A stretch of DNA of 64,000 bases from Streptococcus sp. 596553 (GTDB lineage: Bacteria; Bacillota; Bacilli; Lactobacillales; Streptococcaceae): positions 248,001 to 312,000 of the forward strand of contig NZ_OXCQ01000001.1 in the NCBI RefSeq assembly GCF_900411395.1, in the 5' to 3' direction. Under the pieces are notes generated by a model. The model was not told where the DNA came from. It saw nothing but the letters and a program-made list of their open reading frames with translations, and did not search any database. The stretch's first letter is position 1, and each line of letters opens with the position of its first letter. This document shows, in pieces, positions 1 through 8,846 of the stretch. The translations under genes were made by a program, and so were the position numbers.

Positions 1-1
1 A

Positions 2-1036
2 CCCCATCATGGTACCCTCATGATATGGCCGACTCGACCAGGATCGTGGCCTTTTCAAGGAAAAGCTGCTAAAGCAGCATTTAGCCAGATTATCAAAACT
101 ATTGCTCAAGGGGAAAGAGTCTATCTTTTGGTGGAGCAGGATTATCTATCTGAAGCCCAAGACTACCTTGGAGATAGCGTTGTTTATTTAGACATTCCCA
201 CCAATGATGCCTGGGCGCGTGATACAGGTCCGACTATTCTTGTCAATGATAAAGGCCAGAAATTAGCCGTGGATTGGTCTTTCAATGCTTGGGGTGGTGC
301 TGTTGATGGTCTTTATCAAGATTATGAAGATGATGACCAAGTAGCTAGTCGTTTTGCTGAGGCCTTGGAAATGCCTGTTTACGATGCCAAACCTTTTGTC
401 CTTGAAGGCGGAGCGATACACAGCGATGGTCAAGGAACCATTCTCGTGACTGAAAGTTGCCTTCTCAGTCTTGGTCGCAATCCTCATCTTAGTAAGGAAG
501 AAATCGAAAATACCTTATTAGAGTGCCTTGGAGCTGAAAAAGTTATCTGGCTTCCTTATGGTATTTATCAGGATGAAACCAATGAACACGTTGACAATGT
601 TGCTGCCTTCGTTGGTCCTGCTGAGCTTGTTTTGGCTTGGACAGACGACGAAAGTGATCCTCAATATGCCATGTCAACAGCTGATTTAGCGCTTTTAGAA
701 AAGGAAACAGATGCAAAAGGTCGTCACTTTACTATTCATAAATTACCTATCCCTGCAGTTCGACAAGTTGTGACAGAAGAAGATCTTCCTGGTTATTCCT
801 ACGAAGAAGGTGAAGAAGAACGATACGCAGGTGAAAGGCTTGCTGCTTCCTATGTCAATTTCTATATTGCCAACAAGTCTGTTTTAGTGCCACAGTTTCA
901 GGATAAAAACGACCAAGTGGCCCTAGATATCCTCAGTAAATGTTTCCCAGACCGTAAAGTTGTCGGAACTCCAGCGAGAGATATTCTTTTAGGTGGTGGC
1001 AATATCCACTGTATCACCCAACAAATCCCAGAATAG
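2..1036 (+). CDS. aguA: Agmatine deiminase (5'-partial)
   Basis: Hydrolyses agmatine to N-carbamoylputrescine and ammonia, the first step of the agmatine-to-putrescine route in the cytoplasm. The reading frame is already open at base 2 (PHHGTL then [12 protein letters not shown]), so the ATG at 20 is internal and the true start lies upstream of the window. Visible family motifs are [27 protein letters not shown] and the C-terminal catalytic cysteine in [11 protein letters not shown]. The stop is followed after 9 bases by aguB, so the two genes are co-transcribed. Only about 20 N-terminal residues appear to be missing. Identification is secure. Confidence 0.96.
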   Translation, partial: PHHGTLMIWPTRPGSWPFQGKAAKAAFSQIIKTIAQGERVYLLVEQDYLSEAQDYLGDSVVYLDIPTNDAWARDTGPTILVNDKGQKLAVDWSFNAWGGAVDGLYQDYEDDDQVASRFAEALEMPVYDAKPFVLEGGAIHSDGQGTILVTESCLLSLGRNPHLSKEEIENTLLECLGAEKVIWLPYGIYQDETNEHVDNVAAFVGPAELVLAWTDDESDPQYAMSTADLALLEKETDAKGRHFTIHKLPIPAVRQVVTEEDLPGYSYEEGEEERYAGERLAASYVNFYIANKSVLVPQFQDKNDQVALDILSKCFPDRKVVGTPARDILLGGGNIHCITQQIPE

Positions 1037-1045
1037 GAGAAAAAG

Positions 1046-1921
1046 ATGAGAAATGTAAGAGTTGCAGCCATTCAGATGCAATGCGCTAAGGATGTGTCAA
1101 CAAATATCCAAACCGCAGAGCGTTTAGTACGTCAGGCTGCAGAACAAGGCGCACAAATTATTCTTTTACCCGAATTGTTTGAACGTCCCTATTTCTGTCA
1201 GGAACGTCAGTATGACTACTACCAGTATGCCCAGTCGGTGACAGACAATACAGCTATTCAGCATTTTAAAACCATTGCCAAGGAGCTAAAGGTCGTTTTA
1301 CCAATCAGTTTCTATGAAAAAGATGGTAATGTCTTGTATAACTCTATTGCCGTTATTGATGCAGATGGGGAAGTGCTGGGCGTTTATCGGAAAACCCACA
1401 TACCAGACGACCATTATTATCAAGAAAAATTTTATTTCACACCTGGTAATACAGGTTTCAAGGTCTGGGATACTCGCTATGCCAAGATTGGGATCGGTAT
1501 CTGTTGGGATCAATGGTTCCCTGAAACAGCGCGCTGTCTTGCATTGAATGGTGCTGAATTGCTCTTTTATCCTACAGCCATCGGTTCAGAGCCGATTTTG
1601 GATACAGATAGTTGTGGTCACTGGCAACGTACCATGCAAGGACACGCAGCAGCGAATATTGTTCCAGTTATTGCAGCCAATCGTTATGGTTTGGAAGAAG
1701 TCACTCCTAGTGAAGAAAATGGTGGGCAGAGTTCTAGCCTTGACTTCTACGGTTCATCCTTTATGACGGATGAAACAGGAGCTATTATCGAGCGAGCTGA
1801 AATACAAGGAGAAGCTGTTCTTTTAGCAACTTATGACCTTGACAAGGGAGCAAGCGAACGCCTAAACTGGGGACTCTTTCGTGATAGAAGACCCGAAATG
1901 TATCAACGCATCACAGATTAG
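1046..1921 (+). CDS. aguB: N-carbamoylputrescine amidase
   Basis: Converts N-carbamoylputrescine to putrescine, CO2 and ammonia, completing the two-step agmatine pathway begun by the preceding gene. It is a 291-residue nitrilase-superfamily (CN hydrolase) protein with the expected catalytic triad: Glu in LPELFE (about residue 43), Lys in YRKTHIPDD and Cys in GICWDQW. A ribosome site (AGGAGAAAAAG) precedes the ATG. It sits 9 bases after aguA and is the last gene of that operon, with a weak terminator-like hairpin downstream. Confidence 0.95.
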   Translation: MRNVRVAAIQMQCAKDVSTNIQTAERLVRQAAEQGAQIILLPELFERPYFCQERQYDYYQYAQSVTDNTAIQHFKTIAKELKVVLPISFYEKDGNVLYNSIAVIDADGEVLGVYRKTHIPDDHYYQEKFYFTPGNTGFKVWDTRYAKIGIGICWDQWFPETARCLALNGAELLFYPTAIGSEPILDTDSCGHWQRTMQGHAAANIVPVIAANRYGLEEVTPSEENGGQSSSLDFYGSSFMTDETGAIIERAEIQGEAVLLATYDLDKGASERLNWGLFRDRRPEMYQRITD

Positions 1922-2021
1922 TGTGGGAAAAATAGCAAATTCATTCTGCTAGACTAACTTCTTATTTACAACTATAAGATACTATGTTGTCTAGCAAGTG
2001 GATTTCATAATTTAACACTAC

Positions 2022-2060
2022 AAGGCTTTCTCGCGCTTTGATGCGAGGAGCTTTTCTGTT
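2022..2060 (+). terminator. Possible terminator after aguB
   Basis: A short hairpin (CTCGC at 2030-2034 pairing GCGAG at 2043-2047) is followed by CTTTTCTGTTT. The stem is short and the tail imperfect, so this is a weak call, but it falls where the aguAB transcript should end and before the next promoter. Confidence 0.4.
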
Positions 2061-2080
2061 TAAGCTTTATCAATAAAACA

Positions 2081-2089
2081 TGCTATAAT
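2081..2089 (+). promoter_or_regulatory. Extended -10 promoter of the two-component genes
   Basis: TGCTATAAT is a perfect extended -10 (TGn plus TATAAT at 2084-2089), 23 bases before the regulator ATG. No convincing -35 is present, as is common for streptococcal extended -10 promoters. Confidence 0.7.
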
Positions 2090-2111
2090 AGTTGCAGAAA
2101 GGTTGGTATTT

Positions 2112-2813
2112 ATGGCTAGGATATTGGTTATTGAAGACAATAGTGACATTCAAGAGATTTTGCGAACACTTCTTACTGAGGAGCATGAAGTGATTCAAGC
2201 CTTTTCAGGAACTGAAGGCATCATGCGTTTTGACCAAGGTGGGATTGAACTCGTTTTGCTAGATATCATGCTTCCTGGGAAAAATGGTGATCAGGTTTTA
2301 AAAGCTATCAGGGAACAAAGTCAAATTCCAGTCATTATGCTAACGGCTTTGAGCGATAAAAAACTTATCAGCCAATACCTTTTAGACGGTGCCAATGATT
2401 ACATAGTGAAACCTTTTGATTTGGACGAAGTCTTTGCTAGAGTTACTGTTCAACTACGCCAAAGTGCAGAAAAACAGCCTGTGGAAATTGTAAAAACTGA
2501 AAATCTGCCACAAAACTTGAAAAATATCCAGTTTGATGCAGAAAGTTTTGAAATCAAAAATAACCAGGAAACGATTCGCCTTGCCAAGAAAGAATGCTTG
2601 ATTCTCCAAACTCTCCTCAAACATCCTAAGAAAATTTTCACCAAGGAAGAACTTTATGAATTGGTCTGGGAGGATAGCTACCTACCTGGAGATAATACCC
2701 TCAATACGCATTTGAGTAATCTTCGTAAAAAATTAAACCAGCTTGACCCAAATCAAGAATATATTGAAACCATTTGGGGAGTTGGGGTAAGATTAAAAGG
2801 AGACAAGCAATGA
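2112..2813 (+). CDS. OmpR-family response regulator
   Basis: DNA-binding response regulator of 233 residues. The N-terminal receiver domain shows the acidic pair ED (8-9), the phospho-acceptor Asp51 in LLDIMLPG and the Lys in YIVKPFD. The C-terminal half is a winged helix (TLNTHLSNLRKKL, TIWGVGVRL). I chose ATG 2112 over an upstream in-frame TTG (2103) because AGAAAGG lies 9 bases before it. It overlaps the kinase gene by ATGA, so the two are translationally coupled. Facing it downstream is an ABC exporter, the usual target of such systems (antimicrobial-peptide sensing or detoxification); that role is inferred. I do not recognise a named orthologue. Confidence 0.92.
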   Translation: MARILVIEDNSDIQEILRTLLTEEHEVIQAFSGTEGIMRFDQGGIELVLLDIMLPGKNGDQVLKAIREQSQIPVIMLTALSDKKLISQYLLDGANDYIVKPFDLDEVFARVTVQLRQSAEKQPVEIVKTENLPQNLKNIQFDAESFEIKNNQETIRLAKKECLILQTLLKHPKKIFTKEELYELVWEDSYLPGDNTLNTHLSNLRKKLNQLDPNQEYIETIWGVGVRLKGDKQ

Positions 2814-3688
2814 CCTACATGATAATCTTTATCCTACTGGTACTCTTAATTATTTTATCGATTGCATTGATTCGCTACCATCTAGCACTTAAAAACCTGA
2901 GTCAACAGATTGAAGACAAGATTCTCACGGGTAGTATGAAAAGAGTCGGAGTCAGCATTTTTTCCAAACATTTTTTACATCTCTACCAGCAGATTGAGAA
3001 TTTATTTCAGGAAGTAGAACAATCTCGGTTGGTGATGAAAAGGGAAAAGCAGACTCTGGATATGGCCATCAGCAATATCGCCCATGATATTCGGACCCCT
3101 CTGACTATCGCGTCAGGCTACACCCAACAATTGATAAAAAATCCTGAAGACAAATCAGAAACCTTACAAAAAATAGCCCAGCATCTTGATTTAGTTTCCA
3201 AACGTTTGGAGGCTCTTCTAGAATATCGTCGTTTGATGGAAGGAGCTGTCAAACCGAAACTGGAAGAAGTGGATCTTTCAGCTTTTATCACCAAAAAAAC
3301 TCTGGCTTATTATGATGTTTTTCAAGTGGCAAATATCACGCTTGATTTTAAGGTCGAAGTTGGTCTGAAAATGAGGACTGATGAAGAGTTGCTGGATCGA
3401 ATTTTACAAAATCTGCTTGGAAATGTCCTCAAGCATGGCAAGGAAGAAGCGCGTCTATCTTTGAAAAAGGAAAAGGAACAACTTGTCTTAGAGATTGCAA
3501 ATCTTGTCAAACAGCCCATTAAAAAAATAGAAAATCTCAGCAACCGTTTTTATTCTGAAAATCTATCAGACACTGAAGAATCCTCTGGTTTAGGACTTTA
3601 TATCACTGAGGAATTATGCCATCTTCTCGGTGCAGAGATGAAACTAGGCACAGATGGGCAATGGTTGTCGGTTTTCATTTACTTTTAA
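2810..3688 (+). CDS. Sensor histidine kinase, single membrane helix
   Basis: Cognate kinase of the upstream regulator, 292 residues. A single hydrophobic segment (about residues 4-21) is followed directly by a cytoplasmic linker, with no extracellular sensor domain. The phospho-acceptor is His92 in NIAHDIRTPLT; the ATP-binding domain shows the N box (NLLGNVLKHG) and the G2 box (SSGLGLYI). The start at 2810 overlaps the regulator stop (ATGA) and has AAAAGGAG upstream. Kinases with this minimal architecture often sense through or together with an ABC transporter, which fits the neighbouring exporter; that is inference. Confidence 0.9.
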   Translation: MTYMIIFILLVLLIILSIALIRYHLALKNLSQQIEDKILTGSMKRVGVSIFSKHFLHLYQQIENLFQEVEQSRLVMKREKQTLDMAISNIAHDIRTPLTIASGYTQQLIKNPEDKSETLQKIAQHLDLVSKRLEALLEYRRLMEGAVKPKLEEVDLSAFITKKTLAYYDVFQVANITLDFKVEVGLKMRTDEELLDRILQNLLGNVLKHGKEEARLSLKKEKEQLVLEIANLVKQPIKKIENLSNRFYSENLSDTEESSGLGLYITEELCHLLGAEMKLGTDGQWLSVFIYF

Positions 3689-3694
3689 CGAATA

Positions 3695-3729
3695 AACCTC
3701 CTCTGTAGCTAGAGGAGGTCATTTTTTTA
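3695..3729 (+). terminator. Strong terminator after the kinase gene
   Basis: A perfect 9-bp stem ACCTCCTCT (3696-3704) / AGAGGAGGT (3711-3719) is followed by a run of seven T. It lies between convergent genes. The T run favours the plus strand. Confidence 0.9.
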
Positions 3730-4479
3730 TAGACTTTTCTTTTTGAAAACTGTCAGTCCACTTAGATTAAAGATTACAATAACAGCTAAGGTAACTATAA
3801 GTGTATAGAAAATGGATTCACTATTAGCAGTCATAGCATAGAAAAACTGCAATGATAAATATGGCAAAATTTTGATACTTGGGAAGATGAGCACTGGCAT
3901 AGAAAGTAAGATAGAGCTGACCAAATATCCAATAAATACTGCAAGATAAGAATGACTAACATAGAGGATGAAGGAAACAATGGAAAGCCAAGCAAGGAGG
4001 CAAAGGAATTGAAGGGAAATGGTTATCAGTAGATTGCCAATAAAGCCATCAGGCATAGTTCCAAATCCATTTAAGATAGTTGCTGGAATAAAGGCAATCA
4101 CGAGACCGATGATGAGTTGCAAAAGTGCAATACAAGTCAATACAAAGGCTTTGGCAAGGAAAAACTCGGCGCGAGAAACACCCACTGTTAAATTATTTTT
4201 ATAGAGTTTGCCGATTAAATCAACTCCAAGAACGAGGCAGGCTAGGACGATACAGAGAAAAACGAGGTTTGAACCTTGACTAGATGCGTTAATAAGTGCC
4301 TGTACACCGTCCCAACCATGGGTTGGAATTTCTGGTTCTTCTGTATTGATTGCCATCAGATGACCAGTAGCTCCAAAAATAGCCCCCATTAACATGAGTA
4401 CAAAGAGAATGACCTCTGTAATCCAAAAACCTTTGGATCGGAAAAGACGGTAAAAGTCTGCTTGAATGGTATGTATCAT
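3727..4479 (-). CDS. ABC transporter permease (ABC-2 type)
   Basis: Integral membrane subunit of 250 residues with about six hydrophobic segments, of the ABC-2 / lantibiotic-protection permease style: an N-terminal helix, a large loop (residues about 40-60), then paired helices. AGGAGG precedes the ATG (4479). It lies 10 bases downstream of its ATPase gene, so they form one operon. The pair probably exports or removes a membrane-active compound and is probably controlled by the convergent two-component system; both points are inference from the arrangement. The substrate cannot be told from sequence. Confidence 0.85.
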   Translation of the reverse strand: MIHTIQADFYRLFRSKGFWITEVILFVLMLMGAIFGATGHLMAINTEEPEIPTHGWDGVQALINASSQGSNLVFLCIVLACLVLGVDLIGKLYKNNLTVGVSRAEFFLAKAFVLTCIALLQLIIGLVIAFIPATILNGFGTMPDGFIGNLLITISLQFLCLLAWLSIVSFILYVSHSYLAVFIGYLVSSILLSMPVLIFPSIKILPYLSLQFFYAMTANSESIFYTLIVTLAVIVIFNLSGLTVFKKKSL

Positions 4480-4489
4480 GATTTTCCTC

Positions 4490-5398
4490 CTATTGGACCA
4501 ATTGAGTAAAGTATTCTTCTAGGTTTTGACGGGCATAGTAAATCTCGTCAATGGCAACATCTGCCAAGGTTAATTGCTTAAGAATCTGTTTGACATCTTG
4601 TTCCTGACCAAAGATGTGAATTTCGTTTTCAGAATTAACAACCTTAAACTGGAGCTGGATTTGTTCTTTCAATACTTGACAAGCTTTCTCTTGATCAGCT
4701 GTCTTAAGGACAATATAATCCTCACTTAGTGTTTCAAATTCAGCTTTACTGATTTCACGGATAATCTTGCCTTGATCTAAAATACCAAAACGATTGGCTA
4801 GGAGATAGAGTTCTGACAAGATATGGCTAGAGATGAGAATGGTGATCCCTTTTTCTTGATTGAGCCGTTGAATCATCAGACGAAACTCTTTGATACCGAT
4901 TGGGTCGAGACCATTGATAGGTTCATCTAAGATTAGGAAGTCTGGTTTGGATAGAAGGGCAATGGCGATACCAAGTCTTTGTTTCATTCCTAGCGAGAAA
5001 TCACGAAAGACTTTCTTACCTGTATCTGACAAACCTACATAGTCCAGCGTTTCTCGAATGACTTGATCAGCATTTGGAATATGACGAATCATACAGTAAT
5101 ATTTCAGATTTTGATAGGCTGTTAAGTGATTATGAGCTACAGGTGATTCGATAACAGAACCTACTCGAGATAGGGCCTTGGTCCACTCATTTTCCGTTTG
5201 GCTAGAGAAGAGGGAAACAGTCCCTTTATCCGCAAACAGTAGTTGCGTAATGATTTTTATCAAGGTGGTTTTCCCAGCTCCGTTCTTTCCGATAAGTCCA
5301 TAAATATCTCCTTCTCTTATCGTTAGATGAAGATCCTGAAGAATAGCTTGTTTGTCAAAGTTTTTGGACAATCCATGAATGTCAAGTACTGTTTTCAT
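4490..5398 (-). CDS. ABC transporter ATP-binding protein
   Basis: ATPase of 302 residues that energises the permease encoded next to it. It shows Walker A GKNGAGKTT, signature SLGMKQR, Walker B FLILDEP followed by NGLDPIG, and a switch histidine in SSHIL. The roughly 90-residue C-terminal extension is typical of drug or lantibiotic exporters. I start at ATG 5398 (MKTVLDIHGL), preceded by AAAGGAGAG; an upstream in-frame ATG at 5467 lies in the promoter region. Resembles BcrA/LanF-type ATPases, without enough to name it. Confidence 0.9.
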   Translation of the reverse strand: MKTVLDIHGLSKNFDKQAILQDLHLTIREGDIYGLIGKNGAGKTTLIKIITQLLFADKGTVSLFSSQTENEWTKALSRVGSVIESPVAHNHLTAYQNLKYYCMIRHIPNADQVIRETLDYVGLSDTGKKVFRDFSLGMKQRLGIAIALLSKPDFLILDEPINGLDPIGIKEFRLMIQRLNQEKGITILISSHILSELYLLANRFGILDQGKIIREISKAEFETLSEDYIVLKTADQEKACQVLKEQIQLQFKVVNSENEIHIFGQEQDVKQILKQLTLADVAIDEIYYARQNLEEYFTQLVQ

Positions 5399-5431
5399 GA
5401 TTCTCTCCTTTTGATTTATTTTGATAATTTT

Positions 5432-5437
5432 AGTATA
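5432..5437 (-). promoter_or_regulatory. -10 box of the ABC transporter operon
   Basis: On the minus strand TATACT lies 34 bases before the ATPase ATG. The position expected for a -35 (5455-5460) reads AGCTTT, far from consensus, suggesting activator dependence. The repeated TTTCTAAAG motif sits just upstream. Confidence 0.5.
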
Positions 5438-5466
5438 AAGCATAGAAATCAAAGAAAGCTCAAGCA

Positions 5467-5486
5467 TTTCTAAAGAGTTTCTAAAG
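5467..5486. promoter_or_regulatory. Tandem direct repeat, candidate regulator binding site
   Basis: TTTCTAAAG occurs at 5467-5475 and again at 5478-5486, an exact 9-base direct repeat with an 11-base period (one helical turn). It is placed immediately upstream of the -35 position of the ABC operon promoter. OmpR-type regulators typically bind such head-to-tail repeats, so the regulator at 2112 is the natural candidate. Confidence 0.55.
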
Positions 5487-5506
5487 TTTTAGGAATTCTT
5501 AAATAT

Positions 5507-5531
5507 CAAAACCCAGTTGACACGAACTGGG
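5507..5531 (-). terminator. Terminator after the HAD phosphatase gene
   Basis: CCCAGTT (5512-5518) pairs with AACTGGG (5525-5531). Read on the minus strand the hairpin is followed by TTTTGATATTT, matching termination of the gene ending at 5540. Confidence 0.7.
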
Positions 5532-5539
5532 CTTCTTAA

Positions 5540-6349
5540 TTATAAAATATATTTCTCAATGGCACGCGCAACACCGTCTTCTTCATTGCTGGCTGTAACG
5601 GCATCCGCAAGAGATTTGACATAATCGCTGGCATTTCCCATAGCAATACCAAGGCCTGCAAACTGGAGCATTTCGATATCGTTATTAGCATCGCCCATGG
5701 CCATAATTTCTGACGGCTCAATCTTCAAAATATCTGCTAGTCGAGAAAGAGCAGTAGCCTTTGTCGTACCAAGTGGCATAGCTTCATAAATGACAGGCTG
5801 CGAACGAACTCCACTAAATCGTTGACAGAGTTCTGTAGCAAAACGCTCTTCAAAATCGTCTGTTTGACTCTCTGTACCCAAAAACATCCCTTGGAACATC
5901 CGGTACTTACCACTAGTCGCTTCCTCAAGAGAAATTTCAGTCAGGTCTGAAAAGACTAGTTTAGCATCATTTTGAATGATTTCATTAGGCTTACCACCGA
6001 GGACAAAATAATGCTCCTCATCAAAAAGAGTCAACTGAACATCACTTTTTTCAGCTAGGTCATAGAGGTATTCGATGTCTGCTGGACTAAGTTCTTGCCA
6101 GTCAACTAATCCCCAGTCACTTGTCTGGTGAGTTGAACAACCGTTGTTAACAATCACATACTCATTCTGAAGGTCAAGATCCAGTTTTTGATAGTAGGGA
6201 AGGACACCAAAAAGCGGGCGACCCGTACAGAGAACCAGTTTGACACCTTTTTCAATAGCTTGGTGAATAGCAGTGATGTGAGCTTGTGGAATTTCCTTGG
6301 CTTCATTGAGGAGGGTTCCGTCCATATCCAAGGCTAGTAGTTTAATCAT
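5540..6349 (-). CDS. Cof-type HAD-superfamily phosphatase
   Basis: Cytoplasmic sugar-phosphate or nucleotide phosphatase of the Cof/YidA type (269 residues). The nucleophile motif DMDGTLL is at residues 8-14, TGRP (motif II) around residue 42, and the C-terminal GDANNDIEML supplies the metal-binding aspartates. The cap domain lies between. AAGGAAG precedes the ATG. It is transcribed alone, divergently from the CPBP gene, from an extended -10 on the minus strand. Exact substrate unknown, since such enzymes are promiscuous. Confidence 0.92.
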   Translation of the reverse strand: MIKLLALDMDGTLLNEAKEIPQAHITAIHQAIEKGVKLVLCTGRPLFGVLPYYQKLDLDLQNEYVIVNNGCSTHQTSDWGLVDWQELSPADIEYLYDLAEKSDVQLTLFDEEHYFVLGGKPNEIIQNDAKLVFSDLTEISLEEATSGKYRMFQGMFLGTESQTDDFEERFATELCQRFSGVRSQPVIYEAMPLGTTKATALSRLADILKIEPSEIMAMGDANNDIEMLQFAGLGIAMGNASDYVKSLADAVTASNEEDGVARAIEKYIL

Positions 6350-6377
6350 AAGACTTCCTTCTTTATCTTTTGGTATT

Positions 6378-6386
6378 ATTATAGCA
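6378..6386 (-). promoter_or_regulatory. Extended -10 of the HAD phosphatase gene
   Basis: On the minus strand TGCTATAAT reads at 6386-6378, about 30 bases before the ATG at 6349. A divergent promoter for the CPBP gene lies about 110 bases away. Confidence 0.6.
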
Positions 6387-6490
6387 TATTTTGGAGAAGA
6401 AATTGATAGAAAGCTTGGGACTAATTGATTTTACAGTTTAGGATGTTTTGATAACAATTCATGATTTGGAGAGGATATTTTGCAAAGATA

Positions 6491-6499
6491 TGCTATACT
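6491..6499 (+). promoter_or_regulatory. Extended -10 of the CPBP protease gene
   Basis: TGCTATACT is an extended -10 located 69 bases before the ATG at 6568. Confidence 0.55.
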
Positions 6500-6567
6500 A
6501 AACTTGTTATACAGTTAAGCAAACCATTATATTCAATAGTCTAGTCAAGGAAAACAGAGGATTTAAT

Positions 6568-7239
6568 ATGAAAAAACGGATTATTCAGATTTTACTAGCA
6601 TTGTCCTTAATTTTTTACAACTCAACTTGGTTTTGGAGGCTTTTCAATCATCTCGCAAAGCCTTATCTACCAGCAAGTCGTGAGTTTTTTCAGATTCTAC
6701 TTTTGCTGGAAAGTGGTGTTCTTTTGTCAGCAGTCATCTATCTACTAGTTTTTGCAGGAAAGAAGACTTTTCATTTCAAGTGGCAGCTGAGGTACTTTAT
6801 CTACCTTTTACTGGCCTACATCATGTCGTATATGTCGGACTTCTTCTTGTCTTATTTCATACCCTCGACTTCAAATCAAATCTCTTTGAATGAAACGATA
6901 GAAATGATGGGGAGACAGGAATTACCCTATTTCTTGCTCATAGCTTGCTTCATCGGCCCTATTGCTGAGGAATTGATTTATCGCGGTGTGCTTATGACAA
7001 CCTTTTTCAAAAACTCACCTTGGTACGGAGATGTCTTGCTTTCTGCTATTATTTTCGGTTATATTCATATCAATTTCGCTTTAACTCCTCTTGCTTTTTT
7101 CATTTATGCTAGCGGAGGGCTTATTTTGGCTCTATTGTATCGCATGACAAAAAATCTCTACTATCCAATACTAGTTCATATTCTCATAAATATCACTGCT
7201 TTCTGGAATGTGTGGTTACTCCTATTTTCAGGAAGTTAG
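6568..7239 (+). CDS. CPBP-family intramembrane metalloprotease
   Basis: Membrane protein of 223 residues with six or more hydrophobic segments and the CPBP (Abi, formerly CAAX protease-like) signature: EELIYRG (Glu134-Glu135 and Arg138), a histidine in YIHINF and a final histidine in LVHILIN. In streptococci and lactobacilli such proteins are linked to bacteriocin self-immunity or membrane-protein processing; which applies here is unknown. AGAGG precedes the ATG. Single-gene unit closed by a strong terminator. Confidence 0.88.
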   Translation: MKKRIIQILLALSLIFYNSTWFWRLFNHLAKPYLPASREFFQILLLLESGVLLSAVIYLLVFAGKKTFHFKWQLRYFIYLLLAYIMSYMSDFFLSYFIPSTSNQISLNETIEMMGRQELPYFLLIACFIGPIAEELIYRGVLMTTFFKNSPWYGDVLLSAIIFGYIHINFALTPLAFFIYASGGLILALLYRMTKNLYYPILVHILINITAFWNVWLLLFSGS

Positions 7240-7250
7240 CTTACTAAAAC

Positions 7251-7281
7251 AATGTCGGAACTTTCCGGCATTTTCTTTTTT
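7251..7281 (+). terminator. Terminator after the CPBP gene
   Basis: AATGTCGGAA (7251-7260) pairs with TTCCGGCATT (7263-7272), with one wobble pair, and runs into TTTTCTTTTTT. Confidence 0.85.
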
Positions 7282-7423
7282 CACAAATAATCAACGTTTT
7301 TCTTTTCGATATTGGAGTAGTGTGTATCCAGTTATTTTTTGAATTGATTTTGAAAATAAGATTAGCTTGAGAAAGGCAGATAGTGAAGATAGTTAAGAAG
7401 AATAGGATGTTCTTTTTTCCTTT

Positions 7424-7451
7424 TTGGAAAACTTCTAAAATATGGTATAAT
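7424..7451 (+). promoter_or_regulatory. Promoter of the LysR-lspA-rluD operon
   Basis: TTGGAA (7424-7429) and TATAAT (7446-7451) are separated by 16 bases, 28 bases before the LysR-gene ATG. The stretch 7282-7423 before it shows no open gene. Confidence 0.6.
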
Positions 7452-7479
7452 GAAAAGATAAAGAAGTTGGGGGTAGAAG

Positions 7480-8388
7480 ATGAATATTCAACAATTACGC
7501 TATGTTGTTGCCATCGCGAATAGCGGTACTTTCCGTGAAGCTGCTGAAAAGATGTATGTCAGCCAGCCGAGTCTGTCTATTTCTGTTCGTGATTTGGAAA
7601 AAGAGTTGGGCTTTAAGATTTTCCGTCGGACCAGTTCAGGGACTTTCTTGACCCGTCGTGGTATGGAATTCTATGAAAAAGCGCAAGAATTAGTTAAAGG
7701 ATTTGATATTTTTCAAAATCAGTATGCCAATCCTGAGGAAGAAAAGGATGAATTTTCCATTGCCAGTCAGCACTATGACTTCTTGCCACCAACTATTACA
7801 GCCTTTTCAGAGCGCTATCCTGATTATAAGAACTTCCGTATTTTTGAATCAACTACTGTTCAAATCTTAGATGAAGTAGCTCAAGGGCATAGTGAGATTG
7901 GGATTATCTACCTCAACAATCAAAATAAAAAGGGGATTATGCAGCGGGTTGAAAAGCTAGGTCTTGAGGTCATTGAATTGATTCCCTTTTATACCCATAT
8001 TTATCTCCGTGAGGGGCATCCTTTGGCTCAGAAAGAAGAATTGGTCATGGAGGATTTAGCAGATCTACCAACGGTTCGTTTCACTCAAGAGAAAGACGAG
8101 TACCTTTATTATTCAGAGAACTTTGTTGATACCAGTGCGAGCTCACAGATGTTTAATGTGACAGACCGTGCTACCTTGAATGGTATTTTGGAGCGGACGG
8201 ACGCTTATGCAACAGGTTCTGGTTTTTTAGATAGTGACAGTGTGAATGGCATCACAGTTATTCGTCTCAAGGATAACCTAGATAATCGCATGGTCTATGT
8301 TAAACGTGAAGAAGTGGAGCTTAGTCAAGCTGGAACTCTTTTCGTAGAAGTCATGCAAGAATATTTTAATCAGAAGAGGAAATCATGA
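7480..8388 (+). CDS. LysR-family regulator (CpsY/MtaR-like)
   Basis: DNA-binding transcription factor of 302 residues. The N-terminal winged helix (about 1-60) has the LysR signature FREAAEKMYVSQPSLS, followed by a periplasmic-binding-like effector domain. By sequence it resembles the CpsY/MtaR subgroup of streptococci, which controls methionine or cell-surface genes; the target set here is not visible. It overlaps lspA by ATGA, so it is the first gene of a LysR-lspA-rluD operon. The RBS GGGGG lies 7 bases before the ATG. Confidence 0.9.
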   Translation: MNIQQLRYVVAIANSGTFREAAEKMYVSQPSLSISVRDLEKELGFKIFRRTSSGTFLTRRGMEFYEKAQELVKGFDIFQNQYANPEEEKDEFSIASQHYDFLPPTITAFSERYPDYKNFRIFESTTVQILDEVAQGHSEIGIIYLNNQNKKGIMQRVEKLGLEVIELIPFYTHIYLREGHPLAQKEELVMEDLADLPTVRFTQEKDEYLYYSENFVDTSASSQMFNVTDRATLNGILERTDAYATGSGFLDSDSVNGITVIRLKDNLDNRMVYVKREEVELSQAGTLFVEVMQEYFNQKRKS

Positions 8389-8846
8389 AAAAAAGAGGAA
8401 TAGTGGCAGTTATTGTACTGCTTTTGATTGCGCTGGATCAGTTGATTAAATCCTATATCGTCCAGCAGATTCCCCTAGGTGAAGTGCGCTCTTGGATTCC
8501 CAATTTCGTTAGCTTGACCTACCTGCAAAATAGAGGTGCTGCCTTTTCTATTCTACAAGATCAGCAGTTCTTATTTGCTATCATTACACTTGTCGTTATG
8601 GTAGGTGCCATCTGGTATCTACATAAACACATGGAGGACTCACTCTGGATGGTCTTGGGTTTGACCTTGATTATTGCAGGTGGTCTTGGAAACTTTATTG
8701 ACAGAATTAGTCAGGGCTTTGTTGTGGATATGTTTCATGTGGACTTTATCAATTTTGCAATTTTCAATGTGGCAGATAGCTATCTGACTGTTGGAGTGAT
8801 TATTTTATTGATTGCAATGCTAAAAGAGGAAATAAATGGAAATTAA
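8385..8846 (+). CDS. lspA: Lipoprotein signal peptidase (signal peptidase II)
   Basis: Cleaves the signal peptides of diacylglyceryl-modified prolipoproteins at the membrane. The 153-residue protein has four membrane segments and the two catalytic aspartate regions, GNFIDRI...VVDMF and FNVADSYL. It overlaps the LysR gene by 4 bases and rluD by 11. The PrsA/PpmA lipoprotein encoded at 51868 would be one of its substrates. Confidence 0.97.
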   Translation: MKKRGIVAVIVLLLIALDQLIKSYIVQQIPLGEVRSWIPNFVSLTYLQNRGAAFSILQDQQFLFAIITLVVMVGAIWYLHKHMEDSLWMVLGLTLIIAGGLGNFIDRISQGFVVDMFHVDFINFAIFNVADSYLTVGVIILLIAMLKEEINGN

